Origin: Desulfobacterales bacterium
GTDB lineage: Bacteria; Desulfobacterota; Desulfobacteria; Desulfobacterales; JAUCGF01
Direction: 5' to 3'
Length of the DNA stretch: 5,992 nucleotides
Assembly: GCA_029940345.1 (NCBI GenBank)
Contig: JAOZRC010000355.1
Location: forward strand, 1-5,992
Below the pieces are notes generated by a model. The model saw only the letters and a list, made by a program, of their open reading frames with translations, was not told where the DNA came from and made no database searches. The translations under genes and the position numbers were made by a program. This document shows, one piece after another, positions 4,881 through 5,992 of this stretch; within the stretch, counting starts at the first letter, position 1, and every line of letters starts with the position of its first letter.

Positions 4881-5401
4881 TTAAATGTTTTGAAAAAACA
4901 GCCCAAGGATCGGGGCGGTGAGGTAGGGCACCCCGCGAAAACATCCTGAACCACATCCAGTTTTGTTATCAAATTGGTCAAAATCAGTCTCAAACATCCG
5001 TTTAACCTTGGCAACGAAGATTTCATCAATCACCAAGGCGGTAACTTCAAAATTCAAGCGAAAAGAACGGTTGTCAATATTGACAGTGCCGACACCGGCC
5101 ACGCGGTCATCTACAAAGTCACCTTGGCGTGGAGAAAGCCGGGTTCATAACGATAAATCTTTATGCCGGATTCAAGGAGTTCACCGGCAAAGGCGTAAGC
5201 GGAATAGCAGACCAGCCAGGAGTCGGAAATGTGGGGTATTATAACCCTAATTTCGACACCACCCAGGCCGGCCAGGTCCAGGGCATCCGTAACACCTTCA
5301 TCGGGAATGAAGTAGGGGCCGTTCCAGGGCGGAATGGATGCCTGCTGGAACATCAAACTGTACGACTCCAGACGGTCAGCTATCCCTGTTGGCAGGATGA
5401 A
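4881..5401 (-). pseudogene. Cardiolipin synthase 3' remnant, frameshifted and 5'-truncated
   Basis: Read on the minus strand from 5401, the sequence gives FILPTGIADRLESYSLMFQQ, then PYFIPDEGVTDALDLAGLGG, VEIRVIIPHISDSWLV, YAFAGELLESGIKIYRYEPG, FLHAKVTL and a TAG at 5113-5111. One frame over it continues VDDRVAGVGTVNIDNRSFRL, NFEVTALVIDEIFVAKVKRM, FETDFDQ and a tail ending YLTAPILGLFFQNI. This is the C-terminal phospholipase D domain of a bacterial cardiolipin synthase. One missing base near 5113/5114 breaks the second HKD motif (H-A-K-V-T-L-V-D). About five codons are also missing where 'ARERLWI-like' sequence normally precedes PYF. The front half, with the membrane helices and first HKD motif, is absent: recognisable sequence begins two bases after the stop of the upstream barrel gene. 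Clearly a decayed gene unless the frameshift is a sequencing error, and truncated even then. Confidence 0.88.
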
Positions 5402-5402
5402 A

Positions 5403-5992
5403 TTAGAACCACGGTTTCTTCGACCATTCTGGAGCGGCGATTACAGGAACAAACATCAAACGAATCTGCCATTCAGGTCCAAAATTATCCGGCCTGACAA
5501 CATTGTAATATGCCTCCAAACCGATCTTGACCGGCAATGGACCAATATTGACCAGAGTATCACCGCCGAGCCCTATCGGTACCGTCCACCTGTTGTCGCT
5601 GTCGGCGTCCCAGTTTGCCTGAATATTGGGACCGAATCCGATATTAGTTGTGGGATTCAATCGGTAACGCAGGACATATTGAATATCGGTCAGGTTGACA
5701 TCATTGCGATGGTCATCACCGGCGAAGGACCACCAGTGCTGCGCCACGACCCCGTAAATCCACTTGTCCCCAACATGGAAGGCAAGGGCCATGGGGCCTG
5801 CACTCCATTTGCCTGTGCCAAGACTTTCGTCGGTGGCAGTATCAAGCATAATGGTGGGACCAAAACCAAAGATATTGGGGGGGGTATATGTATTTGAGAA
5901 TGCTGTCCACAGGACGATATCACCCAGGCCGGTCTTCCGGTCAAAATCTGCCTCAAAACTGGACCCTTCACCGCCGCCGGGAGGGTTGACAT
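5403..5992 (-). CDS. Outer-membrane beta-barrel 'transporter' protein (family often misnamed neuromedin U), 3' part
   Basis: The minus-strand frame is open from the right edge to TAA at 5405-5403, 196 codons, with the start beyond the window. It runs through FDRKTGLGDIVLWTAFSN, FGFGPTIMLDTATDESLG, TGKWSAGPMALAFHVGDKW, VVAQHWWSFAGDDHRNDVN, NIQANWDADSDNRWTVPIG, LGGDTLVNIGPLPVKIG and LEAYYNVVRPDNFGPEWQIR, ending KKPWF. The order GxGD, LGTGKW-GP, W-SFAGD-R-DVN, NW-ADS-RWTVP-G and YYN-VRPD-G-W is that of a proteobacterial outer-membrane family usually annotated as 'transporter' or, wrongly, 'neuromedin U'. Function is unproven. The terminal aromatic residue fits barrel insertion. An eight-C run (5884-5877 on this strand) lies in the coding part with the frame preserved on both sides. 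Confidence 0.85.
   Translation of the reverse strand, partial: VNPPGGGEGSSFEADFDRKTGLGDIVLWTAFSNTYTPPNIFGFGPTIMLDTATDESLGTGKWSAGPMALAFHVGDKWIYGVVAQHWWSFAGDDHRNDVNLTDIQYVLRYRLNPTTNIGFGPNIQANWDADSDNRWTVPIGLGGDTLVNIGPLPVKIGLEAYYNVVRPDNFGPEWQIRLMFVPVIAAPEWSKKPWF

Noticed and set aside
4963..5244. Open + strand frame of 93 codons
   Set aside because: It overlaps the cardiolipin synthase remnant on the opposite strand and has low-complexity, basic translation without family character.
5334..5897. Long open frame on the + strand (187 codons)
   Set aside because: It is antisense to the outer-membrane protein and cardiolipin synthase frames, which show clear family motifs; its own translation shows none and it has no ribosome binding site.

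Overview
The window looks like chromosomal DNA of a Gram-negative bacterium. It encodes outer-membrane beta-barrel proteins, signal peptides and a YegS-type lipid kinase. Moderate base composition, many small palindromic elements and exported proteins of these families would suit an environmental Desulfobacterota or gammaproteobacterium, but nothing here fixes the taxon. There is no rRNA, tRNA, CRISPR array, phage gene or transposase gene.

Left part (1-1301, + strand): the last 24 codons of an unidentified gene, then a large imperfect palindrome (147-300), then a small exported beta-barrel protein (338-862). A 14-bp hairpin (918-959) leads into a degenerate patch. There a fragment of a small membrane protein (956-1168) runs, in another frame, into the C-terminus of a different beta-barrel protein (1164-1301).

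Middle part (1302-3960, + strand): three short genes for exported products, separated by miniature mobile elements and palindromes. They are a glycine/arginine-rich peptide with a Tat-like leader and four Trp-x-Asn/Asp motifs (1751-1999), a SYLF/Ysc84-domain protein (2306-3013) and a secreted SnoaL/NTF2-like protein (3291-3767). Two non-autonomous elements have exact 8-bp target duplications: 1368-1517, and 3072-3198, which has IS66-like ends. A relative of the first (3809-3947) lies directly against the next gene.

Right part (3967-5992): a complete yegS-like lipid kinase on the + strand converges on two minus-strand items. One is a decayed 3' remnant of a cardiolipin synthase gene, with a frameshift inside its second HKD motif. 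The other is the 3' part of an outer-membrane beta-barrel 'transporter' gene that runs off the right edge.

The genes do not form an obvious pathway. Common themes are the cell envelope (outer-membrane proteins, phospholipid enzymes, exported small proteins) and heavy colonisation of intergenic gaps by palindromic elements. The best candidate for something little described is the peptide at 1751-1999. It resembles precursors of cyclophane-containing radical-SAM-modified peptides (GrrA/OscA1, 'triceptides'), but no maturase is encoded in the window.
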